NCBI GenBank assembly: GCA_014904845.1 | Contig: MU119397.1 | Coordinates: forward strand, 1 to 64,000 | Source: Acephala macrosclerotiorum | Taxonomy: Eukaryota > Ascomycota > Leotiomycetes > Helotiales > Mollisiaceae | Direction: 5' to 3' | Length of the DNA stretch: 64,000 bases | Program-made: the position numbers and the translations under genes | Part shown: positions 24,080 to 36,710 of the stretch, piece by piece | Position numbering within the stretch: the stretch's first letter is position 1 | Layout of the letters: each line of letters begins with the position of its first letter | The notes under the pieces: model-generated | Seen by the model: the letters and a program-made list of their open reading frames with translations, nothing else | The model's database searches: none | Told to the model about the DNA's origin: nothing

Positions 24080-25090
24080 AGGTATTCTAACTAGGACTAT
24101 CATTCCTTGCGAATCTTCCTTGGGCCTTGGGAAATTGAAATGGCTCGCAGCTTTGGTACCCGAAACGGATTGCCTATCTTAGAAGCTTAAGGTTGCTCAG
24201 ACGATGATGAGAGACCAAATGATTTGACAGACTTTGCGCGACAGACTGTAACCCTGGTGTAATGTATAGCCTCGCTCCTAGATACTTCGAGCACCCCGCG
24301 GTCGGTGACGTTTGTGCGATCTCGGGAGACAGTGTGCGGCAAGGCGTTTTTAGAGGCGCAAACCGATCGCTGGAACAATCTCGAATATTCAAGTCTTAGA
24401 CGAAGTAGAAGATACTCTTGCTTGAGGCAGAGAGAAAAATAGGAGAAGAGGTGTAGGATGAAGCAACTGAATTCCCTCAAACCCTGAGCAGGAAGGTACG
24501 GGTACGAGTACGGCGTACACTAGGACGGAATGTGGGAACTGCTACTTCTGGTTCTGGTTCTGTGGATGCAAGATCCATCTATCGCAAGACTTGGGGCCGT
24601 TCTCCAATCACCGGGCAGACTTGGGACATTTTGACATGTGTCTTTGTGGAAGGAAGGCTACCGAGGTTCTGTTCGAGCTGTGATACCAGGAATCAGATCA
24701 GTTCACCATCTGTGCTCGATGCACGAGAGCAAGAAACAGGCCCGGGCTCCTATATTTTTCAGGTTCCAGGGTCTGGTCCCTGAAAATCGCTGACGTGCCG
24801 CGGTGACGGATAAAACCGATACCTCCGATACTGCTGAGCCAAGCCTCAAAAGAAGCCACAGACAAGCCACATGTGAAGACAGGACAGGGCAGGACAAGCC
24901 ACATCGGGCTGAAGCCATTGACTTTCGAACTAGCCACGTGTGGAAATGCAAAGGCAAGGCAAGGCTCCAAAATTTCGTCGAGGTATTGTGCACCATCGCG
25001 AAAGGACATTGTGTCCGCAAGCCAACCTTCTTTTCTCTTTGCACATATTGAACTGAACCTTCATTGAAGCCCTGCGTGAGCTTCAGTTTC
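24080..25090. other. Intergenic between divergent genes
   Basis: Holds the promoters of the membrane protein (-) and Bos1 (+). A short direct repeat, gacaagccacat, occurs twice near 24,861-24,905 around caggacagggcaggac. No gene seen. Confidence 0.45.
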
Positions 25091-25097
25091 TGTCACA

Positions 25098-25876
25098 ATG
25101 GCAAGTCTCTGCGTCCATTCACAAGCCTCAAGCTAATCTTCTACCAGAACACGCTCTTCAATACAGCCCTCAAACAGTCCACCTCCCTCAAGCGCGACTT
25201 GTCATTCACTCCCTCCGGTCAACCTCTCACGCCCTCGTTTCTTGGCCAGATCTCAGCATCCTTGACATCCTTCTCACGAACCCTCGACTCCTATGCCGAA
25301 CTCATAAAATCCGAACTCAACCCCTCCAAAAAAGAAAAGGCCGAAGAACGCCTCAAATCCTTCCGGGCAGAGCTGCAGTCGTTTCGAGAAGAATTTAAGG
25401 AACTGAAGCTGCAAAATGAAGATGCACAATCATCGGTCAATAGGCAAGAGTTGCTAGGACGGAGGCCACATAATACTGCTACGCCAGATAATCCGTACTC
25501 GAATGCCGCGGTCTCGACTAGCCCGAGTATGCATTCGCCATGGGCGCCTAAGGAGACGGGTAGCTTGACCATGCAATCAGGAGATGTGACAAGGGAAACG
25601 CATGCACTGAGGGAGCAAAACTTTTTCCAAAACACGAATACGGCACTAGACGAGTACCTTGCGCGGGGCCAGGCAGTCTTGGGGGACTTAGGGCAGCAGA
25701 GAGAGATATTGAAGGGAACGCAGAAGAGGCTATACACTGTCGCAAACACCTTGGGTGTGAGTGGAGATACCATACGAATGATTGAAAGGAGGGCAAAGCA
25801 GGATAAGTGGATTTTCTGGGCAGGAGTGGTTGTTTTCTTCCTGTTCTGTTGGCTGGTGCTGCATTACCTGAGGTAG
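25098..25876 (+). CDS. bos1: Bos1/membrin-type Qb-SNARE of ER-Golgi transport
   Basis: The ATG at 25,098-25,100 is followed at once by a 47-nt intron (25,101-25,147) with donor GCAAGT, a CTAAT branch point and CAG acceptor, i.e. a GC-AG intron. Exon 2 is 25,148-25,876. The spliced protein starts MNTLFNTALKQSTSLKRDL and is 243 residues, the expected size for Bos1. It has an N-terminal helical domain, a Ser/Pro-rich linker (~115-150), a SNARE motif ending LYTVANTLGVSGDTIRMI, and a C-terminal membrane anchor (WIFWAGVVVFFLFCWLVL). Bos1 pairs with Sed5, Bet1 and Sec22 for vesicle fusion at the early Golgi. An in-frame TTG at 25,064 would give an alternative unspliced start with a poor N-terminus; the spliced form fits the family far better. 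Confidence 0.92.
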
Positions 25877-26103
25877 CGGGTACTCCTAGGGGTACGCCTA
25901 ATGTTCTACTATGTTTTTGATTATAGCGAGGCGTCTGGTGCGCATGGGAATGGAAGATTGCCCTGAGTATATACAAAATTCTTGCGTTTCAGCTGCATCT
26001 ACACCCACATCCACCTTCTTTCCAACATCATTACATTCTTGCCTGTCTTATTTTGATATCATGTCTTCGTTACCAACGCTTCCTATCTCACCTCCATACG
26101 TGT

Positions 26104-26511
26104 CTAGTACGGACATTTGACAGGCCATTGCTTCTGTCCCTTTGCAGCCTGGACGTCGATAGCGTCTTGCACATCAGCATTGCAAGAACAGAGGGCCCCG
26201 AGGAAGGTTTGGTTTGAGCAGCCATGAGTATAGCAGCCTAAGGTGTTTCCGCCATAATAGCATGAGCCTATAGCTAGACAAGCACCAAGCATAAGCTCCG
26301 TTGTGTTGATAGGGTCGAAGTTGGATTGGCGCTATCCGGAAGATTAGTCGGGCTACTGTCAAGGAGGATATCAATGAGGAAGGGTATTGGGAAAATGAGA
26401 GGCTTGGACAACGAGAGAACCCGGACATACCATCTCAATCTCGGCAGGAGCAGCGTTTGAGACTCCCACGAGCGACAGCGGGGCAGCCGCGAGGAGGGTT
26501 AAGCATTTCAT
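26104..26511 (-). CDS. Small secreted cysteine-rich protein (candidate effector)
   Basis: Exon 1 is 26,511-26,431 and exon 2 is 26,331-26,104, separated by a 99-nt GTATGT...CTAAT...TAG intron; the join is phase 0. The product is 102 residues. It opens with a clear signal peptide (MKCLTLLAAAPLSLVG, cleavage likely after SNA at residue 20). The mature part has seven cysteines, most in a cluster with the patterns SCYYGG, LGCYTHGC and LCSCNADV. No known domain is recognised. A TATA-like AAATATAAG lies about 75 nt upstream. Size, secretion signal and cysteine content match the broad class of fungal small secreted proteins, and the gene sits about 1.2 kb from an AT-rich block. An odd cysteine number leaves pairing unclear. 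Confidence 0.72.
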
Positions 26512-26599
26512 CTTGTCAAGAGTTTCTGATGCTAGTGAAGTCTTAGTACGTCGCGGGAGAGAATGAAGTGAAGTCCGAATACTTATATTTACGCTTGAG

Positions 26600-27700
26600 G
26601 TCTCTGGTTGAGGATGCGGGAGAGAACTGCTAATTCTTGGGAAGGAATATTGAACAACTCTTCGGACAGGCTCTCAAATATATGCTTGCTTTGCCGGCTC
26701 GCAACACCATCTTAATCACCCCTCATTCACCGTCACATATATCCACATACATTCTCGTCTGGGGGATATCATCTCTTTCTTAAGCTCAGGGGTTCACTAC
26801 TGGTGACAGCCGCAACTTACTCGCCAACATGGTACCTTTCCGATCTCCCTGGCAAACCTGCGCCTGTCATCTGACATCCCCAGCAAGCTCAGCCTTCTAA
26901 CTATGAGAATTTTCGGCTGCCCCACCCGAAGAAAGAGTCTTTAACCGCCCGGCCAGATTCTCCAAAATCGATTTCCCCTTTCACAGACATTCGCAATCCT
27001 GGTATCGCGATGTTACTTGCCTTCGCCATTTACTAAATTACCAAGCTCCTGATCTTCACGAAGGGAAGGTTCCATACTCATTTGTGAAGTCTAGACCACA
27101 GATTGATCAGAGATCAAGACGACGACGACGTTCCAAGAGGCGCAGTACTGTGGAGTGCAGATGTGATCCAACGGAGACATGCTTAAACTGAGATATACTC
27201 CCGTCTATCTGCAGACGGATAGGGAAGTTCGAGGCAGTTAAAGTTGCTCAATTCGGAAAGTTACAGGGTTTTACCCCACCCTTCGACAGGAGCTCGGGTC
27301 TGAATGTGGCATTTGAAGTGGGAGCCGAAGGACAGATCGGTGGTGTTTGATGAGCGCGAGAGGGAGTTCGTGGAACTCTGTGGGACGTTTTGTAAGCATT
27401 CTTCAGCTGCTTTGTTGGGATGATAAAGATAATATGTCTGTCCACTTGTGACGGTCACGCTCCGTCGCAGAGCTGCTCTCTTTAGACACCTTTCTTCGCT
27501 ACGGATATGCGGACGACATCTGCCTATACCGTGCATGTGACTCACTGGATGCGAACGTTAGACTCTTGGCCGGTGACGTCGACGGCATTATAGAATACGG
27601 TACAACTAACAAGATCTTCTTTGCTTTAGAGAAAATTGAGATGATTCACTTCACTAAAAAAAAAGAGGCGATCACGCACTATTTTGCATAGTTAACGACG
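26600..27700. other. Island edge, no gene recognised
   Basis: Mixed-composition DNA with a gacgacgacg run near 27,118. Minus-strand open frames at 27,248-27,545 have no motif. Grades into AT block 2 after about 27,690. Confidence 0.5.
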
Positions 27701-30700
27701 ATTTTACAATCACTCTTATTATTACCGCATTAAAAGCAAGCGATTAATTAGCTTTCTATTGGTTTAAAGTTTAATTCGATAGAAAATTCACGTTTAAAAA
27801 ATACGTATTAAAACGAGCAGCAAAAGTAAAAAAAATTATTTATTATATATAAAAACTCGTTAAAATAATAAACGATTTATTAATTTTTTATTTATATAAA
27901 ATAATTATTATATATATTATATTTTTAATATTATATAAAATCGAAATATAATACGTAAAACGAATTAAATATTTATAAAAATAACGAATTAATAAAAATA
28001 AAATAATATATTAATATTTTTAATAAAAAATTATATTAATAATTATATTTTTTTAAAATTTTAATTTATTATTTATTAAAATAATTTTTAAAAAAATTAA
28101 ATTACGTTTTATTTTAAAATTTTAAATAATAAACAAATAATATTTTTTTAATAGTTATTTAAAATAAAAATATTAATATTAAATAATATTTAAAAATAAA
28201 AATATAATTATTTTTTAAATAAATTAAAATAAATTATTAATTATAATTATATTATTTATTAAAATAAAAATAAAATTATAATAAATAATAATTTAATTAA
28301 TAATTTTTTTTATATATTTAATATTAAAATTATTAAAATATAAAAAGATTTAATAAATTTATTATAATATATAAAATATAATATAAATTTATAATATTAA
28401 ATTTTAAAATATATAAAAATTTAACGTTAAAATTTATATAATATATTAAAAATTAAAAAAAAAAAAAATATAAAATTAATATTTTTTATAATAAACAATT
28501 TTATTTAAATTTAATTAATTTATTAAAAATTTAATAAATATATAATAAATATTAAAATTATAATTATATTATAATTATAATTTTTATTTATTAATTAATT
28601 TAAATTATATAAAATTTATAAATAAATTAAAATTTAATTTTTTTATATTTCGAATTATTTATAAATAATAAATTAATAAATAAAAAAAAGTTTTTTATAT
28701 ATTATTTATTATTAAATATTATTTTAAATTTAAAAAAAAAAAAATTTTTTAAAATTATTTTTTAAAATTTAAAATTAAATATATTATTAATATTATTAAT
28801 AATTTTTAATTTAAATTTTTTTTTTTAAATAATTATAAAAAAAAATTAAATTATAAATTTTTTTTTAAAATTTAAAATTTTTTAAAATTTTAATTATTAA
28901 TAAATTAATTAAAAAATTTATTATATTATTAAAAATTTATAAAAAAAAATATTAATTTAAAAAAAAAATTTATAATATTATAATAATAAAATTTTTATAT
29001 TTAAAAAATAATTATATATAAATATATATATTATAAAAAAATATTAATAATAATTTTATTATTTAATAATAAATATAAATTTAAAATAAATTTTATTTTA
29101 TTTTATTAATTATATATTAAAATATTTATTTTATTAATTATATATTAAAATATTTTTTTTATTTCGTTTTTCGATTAAATAATATTTAATACGATTTATA
29201 TTTTATAAATATATATATATTTTTTATATTTATTATATTTTTTTTATATTTAATTAAAAATAATTATTAATTTAAATTTTATTTAAATTTATTTAATAAT
29301 TTAAATTTTAAATTAAAATTTTTTAATTTAAACGTTTTATAAATATTTAAAATTAAAATAATTTATTTAAAAAACGTTTTTTTAAAATTAAATAAATTAA
29401 TAAATCGATAAAAATTTTATATTAAATTTTTATATTAAATTTTTTTAAACGTTTTAAATTAATTATTTTTTATTTTTATATTTTATAAATTTTAATTTAA
29501 TTAAATTTTTTAAATTTAATTTAATAAATATTATTATAAAAAAAAAAATAAAAAAAAAATATAAATATATTTTTAAATTGTAAAATTTTATTTTTGAATT
29601 TTAAATTTTAAATTAATTTTTAATTATTAATAAACGAATAAAAATAATTATTAAATTTAAAAAATTTTTATAAATAAAAATCGTTTTTTTTTATATTATA
29701 TTAAATAATAAAATAATTTAAATTAATTAAATTAATTATAATAATTTAATATAAAAAAAAAATTTTAAAATTTTTTTTTTAATATAAAATTTTATTAAAA
29801 ATACGTTTTTATTTAAAATATTAAAATTATTTTATAATTATATAATTTAAAAAAAAAAATTTAAAATTTTTTTTTTTAAAATTATATATTAAATAAAATA
29901 ATTTAAATTAATTAAATCGTTATAATAATTTAATATAAAAAACGAAAATTTTAAAAAAAAAAATTTTTAATAATATAAAATTTTATAATACGTTTTTATT
30001 TTAAATATTAAAATATTTATTAATTTATTAATTTTATCGTTTAATAAAATTTTATATTATTATTTATTTTAAATATTTGTAAAATATTTAAATTAAAAGT
30101 TTTTAATTTAAAATTTAAAATAAAAATAAATTATTAAAATTGAAAATTTTATAATTTTTTATAAAAACGTTTTTATAAAATTTATAAAATAAAATATACG
30201 TCGAATATTTAAAAAAAAAAAAAATTCGTTTATTATTAATTCGTTTAATAAATCGTTAAACGAGTTTTTTTTTTTTCAATATAAAATTTTTTTTTTTAAA
30301 TAAAATATAATATTAAATTTTTTATTTAATATAAATAATAAAATTTTAAATATAAAATTTAATTATTTTTGAAATTTAATTTTTTATAAATATTATTATA
30401 TTATTTTTTTATTATTTATTTTTTATAAAAATTTATTTATAAAAATATTAATTTTAAATATTTTTATAAACATTATAAAATTTTAAATTATATTATATAT
30501 TATTATAAAACGTAAATATTTTAAATATTTATTTAATAATTTTTTTTTTATTATTAAATATTTATATAATTTTTTAATTATATTATTAAATTTTATTAAA
30601 TTTTTAAATTTAATAATTTTTTTTTAATATATTTTTATTAAATGAAAATATATTATAATTTTATAAATATTATATAATATTTAAAATTCGAATTAATATA

Positions 30701-31690
30701 ATATAATTTTAAAAAAAATTTAATTTATTTTTATTTTTCGATTTTAAAAACTTTTTAATATTATTAATTTTAAAAGTTTTTTTTAAAAATAATAACTTTT
30801 TTTTTATAAAGGTTTTCAACGGTAAAAAAATTTTTACGACTCGAAGTACGCGAGAATACTTTGCGTAATTAGCGTATTTAGCGATTATAAAAGTTACTCG
30901 AAGTATCTCGAATCGAGTTTAAATTAAATATAAATTTCGTAATTTCGAATCGTAATATTTTACGAATTAAAAATCGCATTAAAAATTTGTTTAATATAAT
31001 TTTTTGTACTTATTAAAAATTATTTAAAATATTAATTTTTAATTAAAAAATATAAAAACTTTATATATAAAAACTTTAAATTTTAAAGTTTATTTATTTA
31101 TTTATTTATTTTAAAAAAAAATCGATTATTATAAAATATAAATTTTAAATATTATAATTAAACGAATAAAAATATATTCGAATAATATTAAATTTATTAA
31201 TAAAAGTCGATAAAAGAAAAAAAACTTATTAATAAAAATTAAAAACTCGATTAAAAAATTTAATATCGAAAAATAATTATATTAATTTGAAAAATAATTA
31301 CGCCGATTTAAAAAAAGTTCGATTATAAAATTTAATAATAATAAATAATTAAATTGTTTCGAAATTTCGAAATTATTTTTTAATTACTCGTATTATAATA
31401 ATTATTCCTCGGATTTATAAAAAGAAAATAGTATTTAAATGCGATTAATTAGTTTTATAATTTTATTTAAAAAAAAAATTATAATTAGTTTTTAAAGTTT
31501 TAATTTGTGCGTCGACGTAATTAACGTAATTAGCGAATTAATAAAAATAATCGAATAATCGAAATAATTCGAGTCGTAAAAAAAACTTTATCGTTGTTTA
31601 ATTATAGTTTTTATTATTATTACAATTTTAAAAACTTAAATTATTCGATTATTAATTATATGTTTAAAACGAGCAATTTATAAAAGATTT
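27700..31690. repeat. AT-rich RIP-degraded block 2
   Basis: Almost only A and T with scattered CpG. Contains a family B repeat copy (29,640-30,290) and a short tandem duplication at 29,100-29,160 (ttattaattatatattaaaa twice). From about 30,810 to 31,690 composition is less extreme (cgaagtacgcgagaatact), so mutation there seems lighter. No gene. Confidence 0.85.
29640..30290 (+). repeat. Degraded repeat family B copies
   Basis: Two adjacent partial copies: aattatatattaaataaaa and tttaatataaaaaacgaaa recur, and the end reads tttattattaattcgtttaa then taaatcgttaaacgag. The same ordered blocks occur near 9,540, 36,230 and 48,090, and inverted near 45,340. Confidence 0.6.
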
Positions 31691-31697
31691 TTTCGAC

Positions 31698-31744
31698 TTT
31701 CTTAACTAGGCTTATTTTACTATAAGGAAAAGGACCTAGTTAAC
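31698..31744. repeat. Short inverted repeat at block edge
   Basis: cttaactagg and cctagttaac lie about 25 bp apart as inverted copies, at the transition from AT block 2 to the ankyrin island. Could be part of a transposon end or a chance hairpin. Confidence 0.4.
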
Positions 31745-31877
31745 TCATCTTTAAACCGACTATCTTACTACTATGAAATGCTTTCTAGGGTAGTACTTTA
31801 TATGTAATTCTATAGTTTAGCACGTTTTTATACTCTTCGGGAGGTCTCTAGGGCAGCAGGTTTCACTTGCATCCGCC

Positions 31878-31925
31878 GAACGCAAATAAATATTATTATT
31901 ATCATCATCATCGTCATCATCACGG
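31878..31925 (+). repeat. (ATT)n/(ATC)n microsatellite
   Basis: gaacgcaaataaatatt runs into repeated att and then atc/gtc triplets. Resembles the tail at 10,345-10,378 and may be the 3' simple-sequence tail of a transposable element. Confidence 0.6.
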
Positions 31926-32198
31926 TCACGCTCCGAAGTGGAGTGAGAATCCGATACACCTAAAATCTTTCAGCACGTGTACCCATGTGGCTAAAGGGCC
32001 CTCTTCATTTTCCTCCAATCGACTCGTTGAGCTGCCTCGCCACTTCTCTCCTTGATACGGTCGTTGATAACCTCCGAGATGGGCGCTCTTCAAGCGAATC
32101 AGTCCTGCCCTATCAAGACATAGAGCAGAGGAGCCAAGCTTCCTCGTTTCACCTCCAATGTGGTCCCGATAACATAGGCTTGAGAATCTGTCCTTCTC

Positions 32199-34183
32199 TC
32201 ATCCCATAGCATCTAGCAGCAATATTACAATATCATCATACCCCTTGTTTGCCGCGATATCCATGGCACTTTTGCCGGCCTCGTCCATGAGGTCCACATC
32301 TGCACCTCTTTCCAGCAACAGCTTCACATTCTCCACCATAATCCTATCACAAGCTTCCGTCAAAGCGCTCTGCCCTTTGATTTGCTTGTTCACATCTGCC
32401 CCTGCGTCGAGAAGCAGACGCAGTCTTTGTCGGTCCTCGAAACGGACTGCATTCACAAAGGGAAGTCCTTCTCCCGGCGTGTTTGGATCCGCATCTTTGG
32501 AGATTAAACGTTTGAGAATATCAATACGATTGTCTCTGATGGCTGTAGTCAGTGGCGAGTAGTGGTTGCGATGCTTTTCATTAATAAGCACACCAGCTTC
32601 GAGCAGGATGTCGATTGATTCCATCTTGTTGTGGTAGACTGCCAGCTCAAGAAGTCCTTGGTACCTTGTAACATCAGTGTCTCCAGCTATCAGCTGCTTC
32701 AACATGGCTGGATTTCGGACCGCCATCACGAGAGGAACATCCTGTCCTTTCATGTTTGGATCTGCACCTCTAGCAATAAGGACTTCAAGGATTTCTGGAC
32801 GGTTATCCCGAACTGCTATGGTAAGTGGTGAATACACTCCTTGGTTCTTGTCGTTGGGATTGACTCCCGCATCTAGCAGGTACTTTACAGAATCCATGTT
32901 GTTGTGGTAGACAGCAGATTCTAACACGCTCGGGCACTTTGCAAGATCTGCACCGCCTTCGACGAGCTGCTTGAGAATTCCTACCCTGATGGTAGCCATG
33001 ACAAGAGGAATAGTCTGGCCTTTGAGATTTGGATCCGCACCTCAAGACAATAGGAGTGCCAGTATTTCAGGTCGATTGTCTCGAATCGCTGTTGTAAGAG
33101 GTGAATATACACCGTCCTTCTTCTCGTTAGGATCCATGCCAATGTCCAGGAGCATCTTGACCGCTTCTATCGAGTTATGATGGACTGCCATTTCGAGAGC
33201 TCCGATGCTATTTTTGAGATCCACATCGTTATCTAGGAGTATCTTGAGCAACTCCGGCCTGAGAGTTTCCCTGTATACTGGTAGATTCTAGCCTTTTAGA
33301 TTGGGATCGGCTCCCCGAGCGAGCAGTAGTCTCATGAGCTCAGGGCGATTACCACGGATCGCAGTCGTCAAAGAAGTGCAGACGTTTTGGCTCTTTTCGT
33401 TCGGATAGCACCCACGTCCAATAGCATCTTTACTGAATCAACAGAGTTATGATATATTGCCAACTCCATGATCTCTTTCTTCCTGCTGAGATCGACCTTA
33501 CCGTCGAGAAAAGCTCGAAGACAATTGGGATGACGGGCCGCGTCTACGACAGGAAGCTCTGGTCCAGGCATACTTGGGTCAGCGCCGTGTGATAGGAGCA
33601 TCTCGACAAGGCGAGGCTAATTTCGACGACATGCCAGGAGCAATGCGGAGAACCTACGAGCGTCTTTCACATTTGGATTAGCTTCGTGGTGGAGCATTGC
33701 TTCCACAATTTCAAGAGGGCATGCTTGGTCTGAAGCGTAGACCAGCGCATTCTCACCAGTCTTCATTTTTCGTGCTGGATCAGCGCCGTACTTCAACAGC
33801 GAGATCACTAAAACTAGATTCTTGCGATAAATTGCATAGACCAATGGTGCCCGATCTGAAGCCGAAACATTGGGGTCTGCGCCCCACTGGAGCAGTAAGT
33901 GTGCCTCTGTCTCTCGATTGAGTTCGCAGGCTGTACGGAGTGGTGTAATACCACCTGCAAGTGCAAGATTTGGGCCTGCTCCGAAGTCGAGAAGGATCTC
34001 CAATATCTTGAGGTCTTTGCCCTTGATTGCTTCCACCAAGACGCTCTTTCCCGGAGCAGTGAGAAGGGTTTCTGGGTCTGCTATTATTGGCTCTGTAGTA
34101 AAGTTGTGCAGACCGGCGCACATATGCTGGACTATAAAGAAGAGGTGCGTAGATGGCTTATATATAGAATATGTATCGTGCAT
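32199..34183 (-). pseudogene. Ankyrin-repeat protein pseudogene
   Basis: Read on the minus strand from ATG 34,183 to the stop at 32,199, the product would be about 660 residues of ankyrin repeats (for example LLLERGADVDLMDEAGKSAM near the end). The frame is broken by TAG at 33,617-33,619, a one-base loss near 33,405, TAG at 33,288-33,290 and TGA at 33,042-33,044. Each stop replaces a codon that fits CAG, CAG and CGA, so all three are single C-to-T changes, as in RIP. The middle is a long-period tandem: a unit of about 300 bp (three ankyrin repeats) with LLDxGxxPNxKxxGVYSPLT and AVYHNxMDSVK recurs about four times. The gene sits in a small island between AT blocks. No N- or C-terminal partner domain is seen. 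Confidence 0.85.
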
Positions 34184-34504
34184 TCAATGACGAATGTTGA
34201 TTGGCGAATTGTATTATGCCTGGGACATCGTAGGATCGAGACCACCAGGGGATGCAGGAATACGTAATATACCAAAACTAGAATTAATTAAAACTTGATA
34301 ATTTACTAATGAAATTACTTCAAATTTAAAACACGATATTATTCATGCTATTGAATTATTTCTAGTTAAAAAGTTTTTAATAATATTTATTAATTAATTT
34401 GTAAAATAACAATAAATATTTATTTTTTTAGTTTTTAATAATTAATTAAAATAAATCTATAAATAGAAATAGAAAATCTTTTAATCGAAACGTATAAAAA
34501 TACT

Positions 34505-34688
34505 TTAATTGTTTTTAAAAATGAAAAAACGGTTACGGGAATTATTTTTCATTGTTTTATATAATATTAAAAAAAATTTATTTAAATTTTTTTTTATTTT
34601 TTAAATTTTATATAAATTTTTTTAATATTATATAAAATAATGAAAAATAATTCCCGTAACCGTTTTTTCATTTTTAAAAGCAATTAAA
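34505..34688. mobile_element. Near-perfect long palindrome, MITE-like
   Basis: Two arms of about 75 bp in inverted orientation. The left arm includes atgaaaaaacggttacggga (34,521-34,540) and runs on through attatttttcattgtttta. The right arm, ending near 34,688, carries tcccgtaaccgttttttcat. The arms stay paired over the AT part as well, around an AT-only centre near 34,578-34,612. The structure fits a small non-autonomous terminal-inverted-repeat element or a foldback. A target-site duplication cannot be defined because the flanks are also A/T (tttaatt on both sides). Confidence 0.6.
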
Positions 34689-36229
34689 TTCTATATAATA
34701 ATATAAGTTAAAATAAAATTTGTTTTTATTTTTAATTGTTTTTTAATTAATTAATAAAATTTAAAAAATTAAATATATTTTATTATTTATAAAATTAAAT
34801 AATGTATAATATTAAAATTTATTTATATCGGAATATTTCTTATATTTTAAAAATAATTAATATTAAATTTTATTTGTTTTTATAAACAAATCGTTATATT
34901 TTAATTAAATTCTATTTTAGTATATTATAAATTTTTATATTTTTTAATAAATTTTTAATTATAATAAATATATTTATAAAAAACGAAATATTAATTAATT
35001 CGAATATCGAATTAAAATCGAAAAAAGCGCTTTATAAATACTACGAAATAAAAAATGTATATATAATTATTAATACGTTTAAAAATAATTATATAATATT
35101 AATAATTTAATTTTTTATTTAAATTTTTTTTATTCGATTATTAAATAATTATTTAATTAAATTAATATTAATAATTTTTTTTTAATTTGTAAATTATAAA
35201 AAAGAAATATTAATTATAATTATAATATAATATTATATAATTAAATATTAAAAAAATATTTAATTATAAATTAAATTTAAAAAAAAATTTAATATTTATA
35301 ATTTTTAAATTAATTAAAAATTTCGTTTTAAAAATATTAAAAAATATTAAAAATATTAAAATATTAAAATAATAATTATATGTTTTTTTTAATGTTTTTT
35401 TTTAATAATTATTTTTTTTATTATTTTTATTTTTATTAAATAATTTTTAAATTTTAAAATATTATATTTATTTTTAAATTTTAATATTAATAAATAATTT
35501 AAATAATTTATTAAAATTAAATTTAATTATAATATTAATTATAAAACGTTTTTTTTAATAATATTGAATTTAATTATATATTTATTAAAAAAAAATTAAT
35601 ATAAATAATTATAAAAATTAAATTAAATTTTAATCGTTTTATAATAAAATTAAAAATAATAAAAATAAAATTTTTTATATTAATTTTTATTATTTTTACG
35701 TATAATTTAAAAATTAAAATCGTACGAATAATTTTTTCATATTTAATAAAGTTTTAATAAAATATATTATTTTATAAATCGAATTATTTATTATTATAAA
35801 TTTTATTATTAAAAAAATAATATATTCGATTTACGAATTAAAATTTGTATTTATAATAAAAAAATCGATTATAAAAATATAAATTTAAATAAAAAAAATT
35901 AAAATTTATAATTAAAATTATTTATTTATTATTATAATTATTTATTTAATATAATAAAATTTTTTTTTCAAAATTTTAATATTAAATTATTATTAATATA
36001 TTATATATAATTTTTAATTAATTAAATTTAAAAAAAAAATTTAATTTTTTTTATAAAAATATAATTTTATTTTTAATTTTATTTATTATTAATTTGTATT
36101 TATTAAATAATAATAAAATATTCAATATAAATTTTTTTATAAATTTAATTAATAATTTAATTTTTTAAAATAAATAAATTAATAAAATATAATTATATTT
36201 AATTAAAATAATAATTATAAAACTTTTAA

Positions 36230-36710
36230 ATACGTTTTTATTTTAAATATTAAATATTTTTATAATTATATAATTTTTAAAAAAAAATTTAAAAAGTTTT
36301 TTTTTAAAATTATATATTTAATAAAATAATTTAAATTAATTAAATATAAAAACAAAAGTTTTTAAAAGTTTTTTTTAATATAAAACTTTAAAAATACGTT
36401 TTTATTTTAAATATTAAAATTTTAAATTATAAAATATTTAAAAATTTAATTATATAATTTTATTAAAAATAAGTTTTTATTTAAAATTTTAAAATAATAA
36501 TAAAATATTAATTTTTTTTTTTAATTTTATAATTATATAATTTTTAAAAAAAGTTTTAAAATTTTTTTTTTTTTAAAATTATATATTAAATAAAATAATT
36601 AAAAATAATTAAATTAATCGTAATAATATAATATAAAAAACGAAAATTTTAAAAAGTTTTTTTTTAATAATATAAAATTTTATAATACGTTTTATATTAA
36701 TATATTTTCG
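36230..36710 (+). repeat. Degraded repeat family B copies
   Basis: At least two partial copies in direct orientation, each with aaaattatatattaaataaa followed by aaaacgaaaattttaaaaag or aacaaaagtttttaaaag and a tacgtttttattttaaatat segment. Confidence 0.55.

Noticed and set aside
27451..31935. acggtcacgctccg occurs on both sides of AT block 2 (27,451-27,464 and 31,922-31,935) in direct orientation, like a target duplication.
   Set aside because: About one 14-bp match is expected by chance among all island sequence pairs, and the flanks show no further similarity.
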